Shown here: positions 56,965-59,550 of the stretch, one piece after another
Numbering within the stretch: the first letter of the stretch is position 1
Layout: each line of letters opens with the position of its first letter
Source of the DNA: Acidimicrobiia bacterium
GTDB lineage: Bacteria; Actinomycetota; Acidimicrobiia; Spongiisociales; Spongiisociaceae
Length of the DNA: 59,550 nucleotides
Assembly: GCA_011523395.1 (NCBI GenBank)
Contig: WTGW01000006.1
Coordinates: 1-59,550 of the forward strand
Direction of reading: 5' to 3'
Program-made: the position numbers and the translations under genes
The notes under the pieces: generated by a model
The model's database searches: none
What the model was told of the DNA's origin: nothing
What the model saw: the letters and a program-made list of their open reading frames with translations, nothing else

Positions 56965-58808
56965 TGGTTGCCACGGAACGGATCGAAGCCGCTGTCGGAG
57001 AACCGCGAGCGGTGGTCGGCGCGTCCGGCTTGCTGGCGGCCTTCAACGACGGGGGAGCGCTGTCGCCGCTGGAGGTCCACGCCGCGTCGGTGATAGCCCG
57101 GTTGTGGCACGAAACCGACCAGGCGGTGATGCTGGCGGCCGCCCTGGCCGTTCGGGGCACCCGCTTCGGGCACGTATGCATCCGTCTCGATACCCAGCGG
57201 GAAGCGATGGTGATCGAGGGCCAGCCTCCGGAGGTGGTGGAGGCGCTTCCCTGGCCGGATCCGGAGGAGTGGATGGCGGCGGTGTCGGGCAGCGCGATGG
57301 TCGGCGACGGCAGGGGAGAGGAGCCTCTCGTGCTGGACGGCGATCGCCTCTACCTAGAGCGTTACTTCCGGCACGAGGAGCGGGTCGTCAACCTGGTCGG
57401 AACCCGCACGGCCGCGCCCCGGGCCACCCTCTCTCCGGAGTCCCGGACGGTCCTGGACGAGTTGCTTCCCCCTGTCTGGGACGGCAGGCCGAACCTTCAG
57501 CATGCCGCCGCCGTCAATGCTCTGACCGGGAAGCTGACCGTGGTCGCCGGCGGTCCCGGCACCGGCAAGACGTACACGGTGGCGAGGATGCTGGCCGCCC
57601 TGGCCCGAACCTCCGCAGACTTCCCGAGGGTGGCGCTGTGCGCTCCTACCGGGAAGGCGGCCGCCCGGCTGGGGGAGGTCATCGACGATCTGGCAGCCGA
57701 GGCGGAGCACCCGATCGTCCGGGAGAGGCTGGAGACTCTGCAGACGGGCACCATCCACCGGCTGCTCGGCTGGGCGTGGGGCCGGGGCCGGTTCGCCCAC
57801 CACGAGCGGAACCGGCTTCCCCACGACATCGTGGTCGTGGACGAGATGTCGATGGTCTCGCTGCCGCTGGCCGCCAAGCTGGTAGCCGCGGTGCGGGCCG
57901 ACGCCACCCTGGTGCTGGTCGGGGATCCGTACCAGTTGGAGTCGATCGAGGCCGGAACGGTCCTGGCCGACATAGTGGGTCCCGCCGCCCGGTCGCTCGA
58001 TCCGGCACAGCGGCGTCCCGCTCCGGGCGAGCCCGAGATCGCCGGCTGTGTGGTGGTGCTGGAGCGGGTGCACCGCTTCGAGGAGCAAGGTCCGATCGCC
58101 GATTTCGCCGACGCGGTCCGGGACGCTGATCCGGACCGGGCGATAGATTTGCTCGACCGGGGAGTAGATGGTCTTGACTGGGTGAGGGATCGGACCGAGG
58201 CCGGCTTCCGGAGGCTCCGAGACCGGGTCACCGAGCACCGCGCCCGGTTGGTGCGGGCGGCATCGCAGCCGGGCAACGAGGAGGAGGCGCTGGCCCGCCT
58301 GAACGGGATGGCGGTGCTGTGCGCCAATCGCGACGGTCCCGGCAGCGTCGAGCAGTGGAGGCGCGACATAGAGGACGCCCTCGACGAGAGGTTCCCCGGG
58401 CTCCGGTACCGAGGCGAGTGGTACCCCGGGCGGCCGCTGATGATCACCAAGAACGACTACAACCTGGGCCTCTACAACGGGGACATCGGCGTGGTGGTCC
58501 GGGCCGGCCAGGACACGAGCGTCCTGTTCGACCGGGGCGGCGTCCGCTCCTTCCCGCCCGGCTACCTGGGGGAGCACAGCACGGTCCACGCCCTGACCAT
58601 CCACAAGAGCCAGGGCTCCCAGTTCGACGAGGTGGTCGTCTCGCTCCCGGTGGAGTCCTCGCGGTTGCTGACCCGCGAGCTTCTCTACACCGCCGTGACC
58701 CGGGCCTCCAAGAGCGTGACAGTCGTCGGTCCCGAATCCGCCATCCGCCTGGGCATCGAACGCTCGGTCCAGCGCGCCTCCGGCCTAAGGTCAAGGCTAT
58801 GGGGATGA
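56961..58808 (+). CDS. recD: Exodeoxyribonuclease V subunit alpha (RecD)
   Basis: The 5'-3' helicase subunit, 615 residues. Walker A is VVAGGPGTGKTYTVARM (about 197), the Q-motif and DEMSMV segment follow, and VHALTIHKSQGSQFDEVVV plus LLYTAVTRASKSVTVVG give the final motifs. The N-terminal region has the normal RecD bundle. ATG 56961 overlaps the recB stop by 4 nt. It is followed by a short antitoxin-like gene that begins within its 3' end in another frame. Confidence 0.93.
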   Translation: MMVATERIEAAVGEPRAVVGASGLLAAFNDGGALSPLEVHAASVIARLWHETDQAVMLAAALAVRGTRFGHVCIRLDTQREAMVIEGQPPEVVEALPWPDPEEWMAAVSGSAMVGDGRGEEPLVLDGDRLYLERYFRHEERVVNLVGTRTAAPRATLSPESRTVLDELLPPVWDGRPNLQHAAAVNALTGKLTVVAGGPGTGKTYTVARMLAALARTSADFPRVALCAPTGKAAARLGEVIDDLAAEAEHPIVRERLETLQTGTIHRLLGWAWGRGRFAHHERNRLPHDIVVVDEMSMVSLPLAAKLVAAVRADATLVLVGDPYQLESIEAGTVLADIVGPAARSLDPAQRRPAPGEPEIAGCVVVLERVHRFEEQGPIADFADAVRDADPDRAIDLLDRGVDGLDWVRDRTEAGFRRLRDRVTEHRARLVRAASQPGNEEEALARLNGMAVLCANRDGPGSVEQWRRDIEDALDERFPGLRYRGEWYPGRPLMITKNDYNLGLYNGDIGVVVRAGQDTSVLFDRGGVRSFPPGYLGEHSTVHALTIHKSQGSQFDEVVVSLPVESSRLLTRELLYTAVTRASKSVTVVGPESAIRLGIERSVQRASGLRSRLWG

Positions 58809-58978
58809 AAGTGCCGGTTCAGGAGGATTCCGAGGAGGTGACGGCGCGTCTTGACGCCGTGTACTCCGACGAGCCCTCGGAGATTGACGACGAGTTGCTC
58901 GAGGCGCAGTGGAGAGCGTTGACCGCTGATGATCCGCCGGGGGCTCCGCCTATTCCCCGTTTGGCCTCTCGAGGCTGA
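58799..58978 (+). CDS. Small antitoxin-like hypothetical protein
   Basis: A 59-residue acidic protein: MKVPVQEDSEEVTARLDAVY then SDEPSEIDDELLEAQWRAL and a proline-rich end. The AVYSDEPSEIDDELLEAQW segment looks like the C-terminal toxin-binding half of antitoxins in actinobacteria. It starts at ATG 58799 (or ATG 58805) inside the end of recD. No toxin gene follows. It may also be a small accessory gene of the recBCD operon. Confidence 0.5.
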   Translation: MGMKVPVQEDSEEVTARLDAVYSDEPSEIDDELLEAQWRALTADDPPGAPPIPRLASRG

Positions 58979-59008
58979 ACCCGGGTTCAACCCCCTGGAT
59001 GGCCGATG

Positions 59009-59218
59009 TCATCGGGGAACGTTGAGGATGATCGTGACGGCTATCCCGAAGGCGGCGATGATCACGGCCGTGGCCCGCCACACCAGGGCGGTGGTCTCTT
59101 TGTGAATGGTCAGTAGGGCTTGGGCGATGTCGGTCCGTACTTCTGCCTGCCTTGCCTCGTCCTTGGCGTCGACGAGCGGCTCGGTGACCCGTGCGGTGTC
59201 CACAGCAGTCATTCTCAT
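59009..59218 (-). CDS. Small coiled-coil membrane protein
   Basis: A 69-residue protein with a charged helical N-terminal part (LVDAKDEARQAEVRTDIAQA) and a single C-terminal hydrophobic helix (LVWRATAVIIAAFGIAVTII). This topology resembles small bacterial CCDC90/DUF1640-like proteins. AAGGGCAG lies before the ATG at 59218; a second ATG lies 6 nt downstream. Function unknown. Confidence 0.6.
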   Translation of the reverse strand: MRMTAVDTARVTEPLVDAKDEARQAEVRTDIAQALLTIHKETTALVWRATAVIIAAFGIAVTIILNVPR

Positions 59219-59336
59219 CTGCCCTTTCTCATAAATAACAAATTATTGGCATTTTTCGCGACCTCGCCTCGCCACCGGACTGTTCGACCCGCCGCGACCT
59301 GGCCGGTCCGGCGGACCTCGCCGATAGCATCGAACG

Positions 59337-59550
59337 ATGGCAGACAGCCCGGGACCGCCGGTAGTAGTCGGGCTCGATCCGGAGGCGAATCCCCGGCGGC
59401 GGCTCCACGACCTCGACGCTCTGCGAGGGTTCGCCATGCTGCTGGGCATCGGCCTGCACGCTTCGCTGGCATTCTTCCCGGCACCGTGGTGGGTGCAGGA
59501 CCGCACTTCCGGCTTCGACGGGCTGTTCGACGAGTTCCTGTGGGCGGTCC
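59337..59550 (+). CDS. Acyltransferase-3/OpgC-like membrane protein, cut by window end
   Basis: Only the first 71 residues are present. RLHDLDALRGFAMLLGIGLH is the typical first helix with the DxLRG motif of membrane acyltransferases (family 3; also DUF418/OpgC-like), followed by ASLAFFPAPWWVQD. It starts at ATG 59337 and is divergent from the small coiled-coil protein. The rest lies beyond the window, so the substrate class cannot be told. Confidence 0.75.
   Translation, partial: MADSPGPPVVVGLDPEANPRRRLHDLDALRGFAMLLGIGLHASLAFFPAPWWVQDRTSGFDGLFDEFLWAV

Overview
The window is GC-rich (roughly two thirds G+C), densely packed chromosomal DNA. It suggests an actinobacterium: a 30-residue bS22-like ribosomal protein, a PAC2-family protein, a dUMP-forming type dCTP deaminase, a mycothiol-dependent-enzyme family protein, many GTG starts and likely leaderless transcription. 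A deep lineage such as Acidimicrobiia would fit, since the window carries RecBCD and a Rieske oxygenase system, but that placement is inference.

Left part (1-26 kb) is mostly core metabolism. In order: the end of a metal P1B-type ATPase, a PAC2 protein, the tiny ribosomal protein, homoserine kinase coupled to a CDF metal transporter, tRNA-Gly(CCC), dcd, purB, two coupled oxidoreductases, and a thiamin operon. The thiamin operon reads leftwards from a TPP riboswitch: thiB, thiP, a thiQ-like ATPase carrying an extra C-terminal domain of about 250 residues, and thiD, all overlapping. Next come a frameshifted DUF3352-like gene, fdhD, a DinB/MDMPI-type enzyme, a MogA/MoaB-type protein, surE, a Rieske oxygenase with its flavin/ferredoxin reductase and a small membrane protein, a serine hydrolase, glyA, and an AAA_14/DUF4143 ATPase preceded by a perfect 24-nt AT-rich palindrome.

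The complete ATP synthase operon (26.0-33.35 kb) is AtpZ-like, AtpI-like, atpB, E, F, H, A, G, D, C. The epsilon subunit is short (91 residues) and lacks the C-terminal helices.

An accessory region follows (33.4-50 kb). It starts with a 140-nt structured repeat and a decayed second fragment of atpC. Then comes a four-gene block: PLD-nuclease/SNF2-type helicase, type ISP-like DNA methyltransferase plus specificity domain, a GNAT-PIN-(GNAT-like)-PUA-like multidomain protein, and an ASCH protein. The last two have clearly lower GC. A second copy of the 140-nt element (about 80% identical by eye) closes this block. Beyond it lie a broken VapBC-like pair, a nucleoside hydrolase, an orphan RHH antitoxin, a DUF488 protein, a DUF5343 + Swt1-type HEPN pair under its own promoter, an SDR/DUF2867 protein, an IS remnant, and a NYN nuclease with a strong terminator.

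The right end (50.3-59.5 kb) is a tightly coupled recC-recB-recD operon, a small antitoxin-like gene, a small coiled-coil membrane protein, and the start of an acyltransferase-like membrane protein. The most interesting candidates are the repeat-flanked restriction/toxin-like block, the GNAT-PIN-ASCH pair, the DUF5343-HEPN pair and the ThiQ fusion.
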